A stretch of DNA of 64,000 bases. It comes from Trichoplax adhaerens (taxonomy: Eukaryota; Placozoa; Uniplacotomia; Trichoplacea; Trichoplacidae). Every line of letters begins with the position of its first letter. Position 1 is the stretch's first letter. The stretch spans positions 5,070,702 to 5,134,701 of the forward strand of contig NW_002060947.1 in NCBI RefSeq assembly GCF_000150275.1, in the 5' to 3' direction. Below, piece after piece: positions 13,217 through 24,762 of the stretch. Position numbers and translations under genes: made by a program. Under the pieces are notes generated by a model. The model was not told where the DNA came from and made no database searches. It worked only from the letters and a program-made list of their open reading frames with translations.

Positions 13217-14495
13217 CTATAAATCGAAATCGATGCAAGTATGTAGGCTCAATATTGGTTTATGCAATCTCCCTTCTCAGTTATGTTTAAAATTAAAAGA
13301 CAATAATGATGATAATTCTGATAGGGCTTGTTAGTTAACTTTGCTATCAATTATAATTATCATATGCGGGTATCTGCTAGTTATAATTATCATCAAAAGG
13401 ATTCTTTACGATAATACATACTTGTACTTAAAGTTACCTAACAAACGTATATGATATTTCCTTCATGCTCGACAGCGAAGAGTCAATGTCGAGCGTGAAA
13501 TAAAACCTAATATTATAGATCATTGCATGTACAGTAGAAATGTTTACCAGGCAAGAAAGCGCTGGACATGAATGCCTGCTACATAAATATGCGCGTATGA
13601 TACAGAATACATATCATCAAGCAATTGCGGTGTATTTAATTTGGCATCCATAACTATATGCATGCCACACAATGTTACCTATACTCGTACACGCTGAATA
13701 TGCAGCATGCTGGCTACAGTATATCCTAATGCTGGTAACCACTGACATTACGGCAATAGCAAAGCAAAAGATGATGCAATATACAGGGGTTGAAATAGAT
13801 GACAAATGAGATTTGAGATTGGGCTGAGGTAACGCACGAGGCAACCTTGTAAAAATACCCAACTCTAGTTTGCAAAAGATGCTATTAGCAAGTAGTCCGT
13901 CATTAAACCTAAAGTGTGAAATTTTGAGAGTACGTTGCAGTCGATGCATGTCCTCCGGTAAAGTTGGCAAGTCTTAATATTGTGTATTTATGACGTATAT
14001 TGACTCAATTATGGTTCTGCTTGACGTTACTCGTGAAGCAAGATTGCTTGACATCAACAACACAAGCAGCACTGAAAGTCTAATTTATACAGCATAGTAA
14101 TACTTCAAGAGTGCTTCAAAGATAACATTATGATCCAAGTTGACTCGAACAAAATTAGATTTACCTTAAATAACGACGTTGCAGGACGCCTTTCCATTGA
14201 TGGCAGATCCGATACATTGCTGTTTATGGCAGTGATGCTTTTATCGAACTGTGATAATAGTAATTTATAATAATTATGCATCAACTACTGTAATGCAGCA
14301 CATAATTTGTCTATTATAACATCAACTAAAATACCAAAAGATCCAGTAATTAATTTACTTGAAAATTTTCGCTTCTTCTGAATTTCTAAGTAGGAAAAGT
14401 AATCCAAGCTCATCTAATTCATTAAAGATGGAAGGAAATCCTGCCAATTGACCACGGCACGACTGCTGTAGAACTACAGTTCAAAGTTGTGCCTT
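13217..14495. other. Upstream of PITRM1; possible unidentified minus-strand exons
   Basis: PITRM1's first exon and promoter probably lie here but were not found. On the minus strand there are open, coding-like stretches bounded by plausible splice signals: about 13,905-13,972 (DLPTLPEDMHRLQRTLKISH), 14,166-14,253 (NVSDLPSMERRPATSLFK) and 14,358-14,445 (FNELDELGLLFLLRNSEEAK). The reading phases of the three do not join cleanly with the splice sites I could see. They may be part of one unknown gene or be chance. I do not recognise the family. Confidence 0.25.
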
Positions 14496-14499
14496 ACGT

Positions 14500-14642
14500 A
14501 TAGTACTGTACTATCCACTGTACGGTACACTACAGTACTGTACTGTACTGTACTATACTGTACAGTGTACAGTACTGTACAGTACAGTACACCCTAACCC
14601 TGTACAGTACCGTCTACGTACGGTACAGCATTGTACTGTAGG
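14500..14642. repeat. Palindromic GTACT/GTACA repeat cluster 2
   Basis: Same repeat as at 4.1 kb, for example ACTACAGTACTGTACTGTAC. It is interrupted once by ACACCCTAACCCTG at about 14,590. It lies between the 5' side of PITRM1 and the 3' end of the UGT locus. Confidence 0.9.
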
Positions 14643-16125
14643 AAAGTGACTGTTGCTTAGGGTTCAAGATCGCTACTGGTGCTGCCCATCGCGCTGGATA
14701 AAGTCATACTGATTTGTAAAGATACCTGTTAGTTTTGAGGATAATTTTCAGCATTGTCAATGCTTCTGATAGTTCCTACAGAAATGTGCATGAAACTGAA
14801 ATAAATTACTCAAATAGCATTTGCAAAGTTCTACCCAGACGTACATTGACTATTACTCAATATTTCTGCAGCAACTACGGTATCAGAATCATTGACCAAT
14901 TCTGAAAATTCTCCTAACTTTTATAGTGGTCGATGGTATAGTGAAATATGGCTGGCTGCGTTGCAACTTGTATTAATGCATTGTTGCCAGCTTTATAAAC
15001 TTTGCTTCACTACGATATATTGCTGTATACTATGCTGTAGTATTGATTTTGATCCTGTAAACTTACTACACTACAACATCATCCCATATTCCTCTTTTAT
15101 TTCAACGTTAAAATTAAATTTATTATAATATTAAAATAATTTGTGATTCCGACGCAGAACACGACATACTGTATGTGTGCTTTTCAGTATAGTGGTCACG
15201 GTGATAGCATTAACTAATAAAACGACAAGTATTGTATGTGAAGTATAACGAGCAAGAGATCGACTAGTACCTATTATAAAAAGTGACTGTAGATATGTAT
15301 ACTCATATATTAAATATATTGTAAAAGGTACTAGTACAGTACGTGAGGATTACAAGTAAGAGATCTGGGCTAGTTGATATTAACAAACTTAATCCCATTT
15401 CCAACCTAATTGGTTTATTTATATTAAGAGATCAAATCAGTTCTTAAACGCCTATGGAGATGAAAAGGGAGATCGATCCGTAAGGTGAAACTGATTTAAA
15501 CGATCGTAGAAAGATGCAGCAAATACGGACAAACTCTGAATTCATCTTTAAATCTTACAAAATTATTACTTTCATTTACTCGTATATTATCATATATTAA
15601 TCGTACATCATTAAAGTTGAATTCATCTTCTGTCACTGCATATGATATTTAATTAATAAGTATGATGAATTTACAAAATTGAAACATTATTTTGGGCATG
15701 CTCTAACGCCGGAGATTGGCCGTAACAAGTGTTAGAGTACAGTATATACGTATATATTCAAAAATAGAAAATTTATTCAGCCTTTGCAAAATACATTACA
15801 ATTACCGGTGGCTTTAGAAAACACGCAACATTACCTCATTAGCGGATAATTATTCATTTTATACATTTGTATAATGTCTTTTACTATTACGTATACAAGT
15901 CCATGTAAGGATGTAGATACAATAGTGTACATTAAGTAAACATGGAGTATTCAGCTTCCCATTTTTGAGTGTTTCCTACAATGTATATATATATATACAC
16001 GTGCATCAGTTACAACTAATTCTGCCAAGAATATATAGCAATTAAAGTAATTCCCAAATTAAAGCAAATACATATCTTATGTAATTGTATAATTTTCTTG
16101 CCAGAGTTTAGTTAAAGAATTGCTT
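14643..16125. other. Spacer between repeat cluster 2 and the UGT locus
   Basis: No gene recognised. A short motif, (T/A)TAACGAGC(A/G)AG(A/G)GATCGACTAGTA, at about 15,244 repeats the one near 3,207, suggesting an old dispersed element. A 7-bp arm pair CTCTAAC...GTTAGAG flanks about 23 bases near 15,701-15,737. A 78-codon open frame at 14,892-15,128 (+) has no recognisable similarity. Confidence 0.4.
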
Positions 16126-18461
16126 CTAATCTGTTTTAACCTTACAGCACCTAAAATATATAAACTGAGTGAACCGTTTAATCAGATAGATGACCGTCAT
16201 AATTATTATTATCCATGCTAGCGCTACGTCTAGCATATAAAATTCAACAATAGATAGCTTGTAGCCCTCCATCCTAAGATGCTTAGCTCCCTTATTTGCA
16301 ATAATGTATTCTGCCCAACCAACTGCTGTATCCTGAGGAGATCTTCGCTGACTATGTATGGCAGTGGAAATGTATTTCGCATTTTCTTGATACCTAAATT
16401 ACATCATTTTATACTTACAGTTAGTAGTTTTTATGATTAACTGCAAATGTCATAAAGTAATAACATAAATGATATAATAACTTTTCTATTTTTAGTATCA
16501 GGTAATGTAATTGTACCTTTCGGTAAATAATAAATTACTCCTAATATCAATATCACGAGCAAGAAAAATACGGGAGGGGAGTTATAACGACTAAGCCATT
16601 TCATAGGGCTACTTCTGCTTAACCAACAATTTACTGACCTATCGGTTGTAACTCGCGCAATCCCGTTGTCGATATCATTTGAAGTCAGTTTCCGAATATT
16701 TATCTCAATGCCAAGCCCAGCACGCACTACTTGTTTCGCGTTATCGATCTGATCAGCTGAAATAGGCATTCCTAGAATAGACACACAATAATAAGCCGAT
16801 TTGTACATACTGCTATGGCCACAATGCGAAAGAAAGCAATAGTATTCTTATGACCCAAGATATCATTTTGAGGTGCCCAGTTGACAATTTTAACATGTGA
16901 CCCAACATCCTTGACACTAGCTTTGCTTTTCCACATCACTTTATACGGTATTCGATTTACAGCATCTATGAAGACTTTTATTTTTTCCGCATCAAAGTTT
17001 TCATAAATTGAACCGAATGAAATATAAACTACTTTGCGTTCACCATTCATGAATACCTCTAAATCGCTTGACAATGGCTTTGCGGGTTTCGCTGAGAAAG
17101 TATCAATAACTTTAACGTTAGGTAGTAGAGGTCGAGGATATTCCAGAACAAAATCACCAGTCATCAATACCATTGACGCAGAGTTCTCAATTTCATATGT
17201 CGTCATCGATGCAGTATTATCGAATTTATGTTTTAACGAGCCGATATTTTGATCTAACGCATACGAGTAAAACTTATTTAACATAGCATAAGCTATCGCA
17301 TTTATAAATCGTTCCTTAAATGTCATCATAGATGAGTAAGAAGTCAAGAGAATCGGAACATATGATAAAGGTTGAGGATTGTTAAGTAATAGACGAGGTA
17401 CGTTCAAGGCTCCAATCCCTAATATGATATGAGGTTTTTCTATTGTAAGTGCAATTAAATTACCTCAAATAAATCCTCGATCAGTAATTAACAAGTCGAT
17501 TATCTTGTAATACGACATTATAGTTGAATTATTCAAGATACTTTGACAGTAATTCTTTTGTAATTTTACCAATTTTATTAAGTTAGCGATCATAGAAATA
17601 TTATCGTGGACTTGTCCAAATTTGAAAGGGTGTTCAACATCATACGAATCAATAGGAATTTTTAATTCTGAGACGATTTGCGTTTTTTCAACAGTGATTC
17701 GTACCTACAATTCTAAGAAAGAGTTGTATCTAAGTAATATTCGGAAATATTAATAAACCAAGATTACTGGTTAGTCATTCAACATAGTGCAAGATACTTT
17801 CACTCAACGTTATCAAATGGACTTCACTGTAAAGTTAAAGTGTAACTATATTTTCAAAAGTGCTAGTAATAAGGTATGTAATATAAATAATTCTATCAGT
17901 TATTAATTATTAATTCGATGCATATACGAGTAATTATTCTATGTTCAGTAATACCATTCATGGTTAAGTATACATGCTACATTTACTTGATATTCATCAC
18001 TGATAGTGATTATTTTATCGCATTAATATGATTTGATAAATTATTTTTGACGCAACATACAGTTCACTGCACTACTTGAAAGCTAGAACGAGGTCAATCT
18101 AAATAGAATATTACCCCATTTCATATGGTATTAGTGTTGAGCTACCTAATAACTGCCAAAATTCTCCACTACACAATTTTATAAGTAATATCACACTTTA
18201 AATTGTTAGCATTATTTATTCCACACAAACATTCATTTTTAATGAGATAGGATATTAATGATATTAATAAATTAAATTAATCATGTTTATTCTTACATCA
18301 TGACCACGATCATGTAAAGCTTCTGCAAAGGTGTTTAATACAAGAACATGTCTTTTCTCAAAAGCTGGTATTACTGCAACTTTTGCACAGTGGGCATTTT
18401 GTAGCCGAAAAGCAATCGACAAAGCTATGAAGGCGATCGATACCAGTAGTTTGATGCCCAT
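16126..18461 (-). pseudogene. UDP-glucuronosyltransferase-like gene with a stop codon and a frameshift
   Basis: Family GT1 UGTs are ER-membrane enzymes that transfer a sugar from a UDP-sugar to small lipophilic molecules. Exon 1 (18297-18461) encodes a signal peptide (MGIKLLVSIAFIALSIAF...) and ends GHD. It joins in phase to exon 2 (16639-17704, begins VRITVEK). Exon 3 (16126-16393) gives YQENAKYISTAIHSQRRSPQ, a membrane segment (LAWIIIIMTVIYLI) and the short tail RCCKVKTD. The UGT signature is recognisable: VNWAPQNDILGHKNTIAFF, then HCGHSS and MPISADQIDNAKQVV. Two lesions lie in exon 2: an in-frame TGA at 17465-17467, between GFI and GNLIALTIEKP, and a 1-base frame break near 16828-16837, just before the HCGHSS motif. 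Either would truncate the enzyme. Sequencing error in a draft assembly is the alternative; splice sites and the remaining frame are intact, so the decay is recent or artefactual. Confidence 0.85.
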
Positions 18462-19185
18462 TATGTCTTAGTAAGTTAGAAGGTTAAATTTTAGAGGTGC
18501 ATTTTAAAATTTAGCTATTAATGTATATAGCTTTGTATTAAGTAATTTGATGGTAATTACTTGCACCTATGCAGAAAGTGTTAATATCGTATCGAGCCTC
18601 AGGACTCCAATTGGTACCTAATTGGTTTATCTAATTAATGTTGTTTACTGATTTGCTTATACTGAGCCCTGTTGTTGTCTATGAGGTAAATCCTTATAGC
18701 AATCGTTGTAAGATAATGAGAGCTTATTTCGCTACAAAGCACCAGCAGTCGACCCCAAAAAGTATATGAAGGGGCGAGCTCAAGATTACTAGGAGGAGTT
18801 GAAAAAAGCCTAGTAGCCGGAAGCTTAGCTAGGGATTCAACAATAAACTAACTTTCTACCTTAAAGACTTTTTGTATTGTTGGAATCCTAAGAGTAATAG
18901 TTGGTCTACATTAGGATAATACTATAGAAGTTTATTAAGGAGTTTTAATGTTGGCAAAAGGAGACTTTGTGATAGTAGTTTATTGAGTAACTTTCGCGCA
19001 CGAATCTGTGACAACCACTTCATAGCAATGTTGGCTAATTCATTCCAGTACACGAGTATATTATGCATTATTGTACATTCATTCTGCTGTCATATTAAAA
19101 TAAAATTTACATAGATTAGAAAGATTTGCTATAACTAGTTAGTAAATATGATTCAGTCAGATGAATAAAGTAATATTATTATGAT
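18462..19185. other. Upstream region of the UGT locus
   Basis: Should hold the promoter of the UGT gene (minus strand); no motif I can defend. A short inverted pair, GGATTCAACAATA near 18,832 and TATTGTTGGAATCC near 18,875, could form a small imperfect hairpin. No coding signal recognised. Confidence 0.35.
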
Positions 19186-19188
19186 TAG

Positions 19189-19330
19189 GTTGCATCAGAC
19201 ACTGAGAATACTTTTGATCAATCTGAAGTTCTTTAGCTTTACTATGACAATCCAGCATTTTCCAGTACTACAACTAGCAATCAAGCATCTTCCAGCGCTA
19301 CAACCAGCAATATGCAATATTTATTGACAT
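19189..19330 (+). other. Possible orphan Ser/Thr-rich exon remnant
   Basis: After an acceptor-like ATTAG the + strand reads VASDTENTFDQSEVL, one TAG, then in the same frame LYYDNPAFSSTTTSNQASSS and on to a stop near 19,351. Two tandem 30-bp units (19,248-19,277 and 19,278-19,307) keep this frame. The composition resembles a cytoplasmic or stalk-like tail, but no family is recognised and the TAG means it is at best a broken exon. It may be chance. Confidence 0.2.
19248..19307. repeat. Tandem repeat, 2 x 30 bp
   Basis: CAATCCAGCATTTTCCAGTA... at 19,248 is repeated as CAATCAAGCATCTTCCAGCG... at 19,278. The period is exactly 30 with a few substitutions. Confidence 0.85.
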
Positions 19331-19404
19331 ATACGCGTGCGTACATTAATTAGGTTAATTAATTTACATATACGCGTGCGTGCATTAATTAAGTTAATTA
19401 ATTT
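19327..19404. repeat. Tandem repeat, 2 x 39 bp
   Basis: Unit starts ACATATACGCGTGCGTACAT and ends TTAATTAATTT. Copies at 19,327-19,365 and 19,366-19,404 differ at two positions by eye. The second copy runs directly into GTAC repeat cluster 3, with no spacer. Confidence 0.95.
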
Positions 19405-19807
19405 ACAGTACTGTACTGTATACTGTCGTACAGTACAGTAGGCAGTACTGAACGATACTGTACAGTAAATGTTGCACTAGTGTACTGTACAGTGTACAGT
19501 ACAGTACAGTACTACAGTACTGTACACTACTAAAAAATGACCATTTTTTACAGTGGACTGTCTGTACCGTACTAGTACAGTATACTGTAAAGCAGTGGCC
19601 AACCGTAGTGCAACAACATTTTTCTGACGACCATTTTTGGAGCCAAATCAACTCAATTTTGAATGATGTACCGTAGAATTGGGATTTTACAGTACTGTAG
19701 ATACTTTTAACGTGCAGTAGTCAGGATAGCGCCTAAGGTAAAGGTACTGTACTGTATGTACATTACAGTAGAAAAAACTAATACAGGCAGTCTACAGTAC
19801 TGTATTC
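19405..19807. repeat. Palindromic GTACT/GTACA repeat cluster 3
   Basis: Dense from 19,405 to about 19,590 (ACAGTACTGTACTGTATACT at the left end) and again in patches at about 19,690-19,700 and 19,745-19,807. The intervening bases 19,600-19,680 are ordinary sequence. Overlapping open frames on the minus strand are repeat by-products. Confidence 0.9.
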
Positions 19808-19911
19808 CTGAGTTTACCAGCTGCTTTTAGCGTTTAGCGCGCGCAAAAATAAAAATAATTTTACTGTGTACGGACAGACATACGGCATAGTACAGCACAG
19901 TCCTTTCCGTT

Positions 19912-20190
19912 CTAACTGTACGTACAGTACTGTACTACGATAGAGTCTGAGCGTACCGGACTGGACCGTTTCGTATCCAGTTCCTTTCTTCTGTACATAC
20001 AGTACAATAAAAACGGACAACTGCATACAACGTACTGTACAGTACAGCGAACAGTGTACCGTGTACTGTACACTGTACAATAAGTAACGTAACGAGGTTG
20101 GATGTACTGTAAACAATGCAGCGCCCCCCTGCATATCGTGGACAGGTGTATCGGGGTTATTGCACTGTACTGTATACTGTACTGTACTGA
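19912..20190. repeat. Palindromic GTACT/GTACA repeat cluster 4
   Basis: Interrupted GTAC-type repeats (e.g. CTGTACGTACAGTACTGTAC at 19,916 and TGTACTGTATACTGTACTGT near 20,166). They are mixed with unique sequence of higher GC than the surroundings. A perfect palindrome-type sequence GCTGACATCGTCAGC follows at about 20,197-20,211. Two long minus-strand open frames overlap here; both are explained by the repeat. Confidence 0.8.
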
Positions 20191-20214
20191 CCTAGTTGCT
20201 GACATCGTCAGCCG

Positions 20215-21500
20215 TCGTTGGTTGCTCGGTTACTGAAATCAGATTTAGTATTTGGACGCCCATCGCCAGTGACACTGTTCTCCGATCTGTGCTCAAGTTC
20301 ATTTCGAATTTATATGGGCTATGTTGGTATCAAAGGGTAATTTTATCGTCGTAGGATTGACTTTACGTTAACCGATTGGTATGCATGGTTATTGATTAGT
20401 TCAATTGAACATATTGTCAGTCAAAAGTAAAGAGAGTGCAGACAGGATAGCCCCTACACCAATAATTTGCCATTGAAATTAAGCAAGGTAAAGTCAAAAT
20501 ATACTTTGGCTCTGATTTGATTCATGCTGATATTAATATACGTGCTAGCACATTTATATATTGGACTGCAATGCTAATATACAGTAATTGACAATAAGAA
20601 GTGCAATAGTAAGAATCAAGAAAAGAATGATAAGCATTTCTTCAATTCTTGAAATCGCTCAATTTAGCTAGTACTCAATGATGACGTGCCTTAGATGCCA
20701 AATTGAGGTCGCTGCAGTATGTATTAACTATGCTATCGGTCCAATTAGATTGAACGATTTCAACTGTCAATACGCGATGCAATAGTTATGAATGATAGTA
20801 TTTGCTGTAGAACAATCTGGTGTTCTATTTCATCGTTGTCCATCACACTACAACATCGCTTATTTAAATAAACATACCAGTGACTTTGAATCTTTGATAC
20901 GGTACTCGTACAGTACGGTATCGTTATTTCTTAGCTTGAGACTTCGAGCTAAATTAGATGAATAGTTAATCTCATGTTTGATGAATTGGTAGAATACATT
21001 TAGGATTTCATTCAAATCTCGTAATGACGTTCTATGCCTGCTGACATGGGCTAAGTTACTTTAGAATACAGCTACGGTGCCCTCTGGTATGCAATCGCGG
21101 TTACTCTTTGCCCCGGATTTCATTCAGTACAGTATTTCAGTATCAAGTGGAACAAGTACTCGATACAAGAAACGATACGAAGAGTATTCGTTGCACATTT
21201 TCTCTCGGGTATAAATAAATATATACGAACATGCCAGTTGTAACTGTGCCACTGATTAACAATAAAAATACACTGTATCACTTCCAAGCTTACAGGACAC
21301 ATGCTATGGTCATTTGGTGTAAGATGTAATGTCAGATTAATCTCAGTTATACGTATACGTCGTATGTCCATGGACAGAATGTGCAAATGTTACTGATGAT
21401 GTTGCATTTGCAAGGTCATTAAAAATACGATTAGGTTTACACAGTATGAAGTGTTCGGGTTTGAAAGGATAAATATGCATTCATTTTGTCTTGCTGTAGG
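20215..21500. other. Region upstream of CEP57
   Basis: Probably holds the CEP57 promoter and a 5' untranslated exon, because an acceptor-like TTGCTGTAG ends at 21,499, just before the start codon. An imperfect palindrome built around GTAC (GATACGGTACTCGTACAGTA at about 20,897) is a stray member of the GTAC family. No other gene recognised. Confidence 0.4.
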
Positions 21501-21506
21501 TCAAGA

Positions 21507-23545
21507 ATGGAGAATCACCAGCGAAATTTTAACGCTACCACCAATTTTGCCCATAAAGAAATCTCATCCAATGGCACTCCAAGTCGAGAACAAATTATTA
21601 GCCATAATTCTACTGGAAATTTAGGTTTGTCGCCTGGTCAACATGCAACCAACACAAGTCTTTATGCTTTTCCGAAAAGTAACGGTGGAGGTAAAGATGA
21701 CACAATAAGCATATAATAATGAATTCTAGATTACTACAGCTTCTTTGATTATAATTTTAGTTATGAAATATTTATTTGTTTGCTAATGTCTGTAATAGCT
21801 GTGATCTCAGCACTACAAGGATTACAAGAAAAAATTAAAAAATTGGAAATCGAACGATGCTTAGCTGAGGAAAATCTCAAAACTTTAACAACGGAAACTG
21901 CCCATTATAAAGAGATCTTACAAAAAGAACAAAGCGCTGTCCATGATAATCGTAACGCTGCTACTAAACATAATCAAGGTCAATTCAAAGACCTAAACAA
22001 GGGTTTCTTGCATCATTTTGTTATCGTGATAAAGTATTATCTGCATAAATTAATATTTAATTTCTCAAAAATTCTGTTCTGGTATGATTCAATCTAGAAT
22101 TAGAAGCTCAGCTTGCTGCAACAGAGGGAAGATGTAGCTTGTTAGAATCTCAACTGGCACAAATGAGAAAATTAGTGACGCAAGCAGAGAATGATAGAAG
22201 TAGTGCGCTACAAAGAACTCTAGAACTAGAGAAAAGGAATTCTAGTCAAGTTTCACGGGAAATGCTGTTACAATTTGACGACCTTAAAAAGCTGGAGCGA
22301 GAACATATTCAGCTAAAAGCGTCTTATGCCTTAGCTGAGGTTATTGCCAGCTTGCATTGTATTATTCTATAATTTTATTCTTAATCGATAAACTTATAAA
22401 ATTCACGGGTATATAAATCTTCGATTAATTTGTCTACAGAGTCGAATTCAAGAACTAGAAAATCAATTAAAAGAAGAGCAGCACAGTAAGAAATTAATCC
22501 AAGAGAAAGCAGCCGAGGTTATAAATTTAACAAAATATGCAATTTCTACCTACAGCAATAATATATAAATTCTCTTCAGGTGTTTTGTAAGTCTAGCGAT
22601 TGAATCAGGAATGCTCGTTAATACTTTTTTAGTTGCAAACCTTACTGGAAACTAATAGAATACTATTACAAAGTAACACTGCACCGGTAGTGCGCAAAAA
22701 AATTGCCAATAGAAAGGCCTACAAAAAGAAAACAAGACAAAACGTTAATGATCCAACGAAGCAGGTTTCATACAAGGCTCCTTTTGTTGTCGGAAAGGTT
22801 ACTTACTGATAAGTCTGTTATATGCGCACCTTTCAGTAGCCATATATGTAGGAGCTACAGAAATCACGACAATGTAACAACTAGTATATAAGAATACATT
22901 TTTTTATTTAGAGTTCGGCGTCTTCACATTCATTGGGAGTGAATTATCAGAAAGTACTAGCTCTTATTAAGGCGTATCATCCAAGCTCTCGTGTTGATCA
23001 AAATCGAAAAACTACTTCTGATTCTTCGTCAGAGTCCTCTAGCAGCGATGTAGAACTGAACGAGCTGCTGCATGGACTAGAGGATGAATTTGGGCGAATG
23101 AGCTTGTAAGTATATAAGCATTCAACATTATAAATAAATTTAGGGTTGTAAATGAATTTTTTGTCACTATATTCACAGTGAACATCAAGAACTAGTAAGG
23201 CATATTCAGGACGCTGGAGACGGTCGCATTAGAAGAGATTTAGAAAAGGAGCTAGAAGAACTCGTGATTGAAATGGAAAATAAAGGTGAACAAATTGCAA
23301 TCCTGAAGCGCCATTACGCTAGCCGTAAAGAGAAGAAAAAGAATATCAAGAAGAATATGACACGTAAGATTGGCAATCGAAAAGACAATAATGATGACGT
23401 TGAGGTCGTTACAACGATGCGTACTAAGAATCCTATGGAGGGTAAAATCCATGGAAGTAGCAAGCAATTTGATAGCTTGCAATTATTGCGAGATATGAAA
23501 GTGCTTCAAAATAATCTTCGCAAAGGAGATTTAAGTTGGGATTAG
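21507..23545 (+). CDS. CEP57: CEP57-family centrosomal coiled-coil protein (seven coding exons)
   Basis: CEP57 is a pericentriolar scaffold that, in vertebrates, binds the centriole through its N-terminal coiled coil and microtubules through its C-terminal half. Coding exons on +: 21507-21690, 21811-21978, 22098-22339, 22440-22517, 22633-22797, 22912-23105 and 23179-23545. Landmarks matching the human protein in order are LQEKIKKLEIERCLAEENLK and KHNQ, then ELEAQLAATEGRCSLLESQL. Next come RIQELENQLKEEQ, KAPFVVGK, LEDEFGRMSFEHQELVRHIQ and LQLLRDMKVLQNNL..DLSWD at the C terminus. The phases across exon joins produce MSFEHQ and TEGRCS cleanly. The N-terminal region is a long heptad-rich coiled coil, and a Ser-rich linker (SDSSSESSSSD) precedes the DEFGRMSF motif. 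CEP57L1 is the vertebrate paralogue; a single animal ancestor gene would be equally related to both. Confidence 0.95.
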
Positions 23546-24762
23546 CAACGACTAGTATAGGTAGCTGCAGCAGATATACATGAAAAAACTAGTTCTTGAC
23601 CAGGAAACCATTGTGTGTCAAGTACAATTTTTATAACGGAAAGACACCGTCATTATTTAAGATGAAAATAGAGCTTAAATCTAATGCTACGTACTTATAT
23701 GGATGGATGGATATTGTACTGTATATAATAATAGTGACATAAAAATTAGAATAATATAAGACTAGTAACAGTAATAACTATTACAAATATAGTAACGGTT
23801 ATAATGCGATGTTTCAAATGTTTAAAAATTAGTAACTGGATGAAAACAGCATTCATTGACCGCCAGTTACTATATAACACAATACAGTAATTGTCATCGT
23901 AAATACCCTTACAACATGAATTATACTGTAGCTAATTTATTTTACTCATATACGCATTTGAAATTTTAGTATACATACTTGTATTCTGTACTAGCGCCTT
24001 GTAATATTAACCGTATTGACTTGATAACATCCAATATCTTTAAAAAATGTATTTTGTAAATATGTTATCCATCTAGTTTTAAGGTTTAACTTTTCATTTG
24101 CAGAAATAATGTTTGAAGAAATGAATTTTCAATAAATGTTTAATAATGTATTCGTGATGGTGTAAATTTATCAGCATCAAATTTCTTAAGTGGTATGCTT
24201 AGTATCGAATCATGTTTTGAATGACAATCTAGGACATTTAGTGTTAATATCGATAACGTCTTGCAAGTTTTACTGACATCTTACGATCATAAGGAACGAA
24301 GTTTGAAATCTTGAAGATACTCTTCTATAGCTATTATACCTATAAAGTAGATTTACATTTGCTGCAAGTACCTCAACTTCAATTATCGTTTAGGTTATAT
24401 GCAAATGTCAGCTAGTATTGAGGATTCGATTTCCATTAAATTGTTGGTCTGACTAAATTTTATTTGTTTACAGTTAATCGGTTCTTACGAATGTAAAATT
24501 ATACGTATAATATAAAACTCTATGATTTATCTCTATACTCGTATGTTGACAAAGTAACAGTACATAACCATAATCTTATCTTAATTGCTTGACTTAATTT
24601 TGTTTTATTAACATATAATCTCTGAAACTAACAAGTTTAACGATATGAAAGCATCAGTTAATTTCAAGTATGAGATACAGATATTAAATTGAATTCTCTA
24701 CAGTGACCCTGTGTCACTTGTATGTCCAGTTCAATCTTTGCGGGTAAGAAATAACGCCAAGT
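23546..24762. other. Spacer between CEP57 and the receptor array
   Basis: AT-rich, no coding or repeat structure recognised. It contains the 3' flanks of two convergent genes (CEP57 and the first GPCR). Confidence 0.5.

Noticed and set aside
17034-17252. 72-codon + strand frame
   Set aside because: Antisense shadow of UGT exon 2.
17440-17466. Mini-intron in UGT that would remove the TGA
   Set aside because: It would be about 24 nt, and the TGA lies before its donor, so it would not remove the stop.
19403-20205. Several long Cys/Tyr/Val-rich minus-strand frames
   Set aside because: By-products of GTAC repeat clusters 3 and 4; overlapping frames are equally open.
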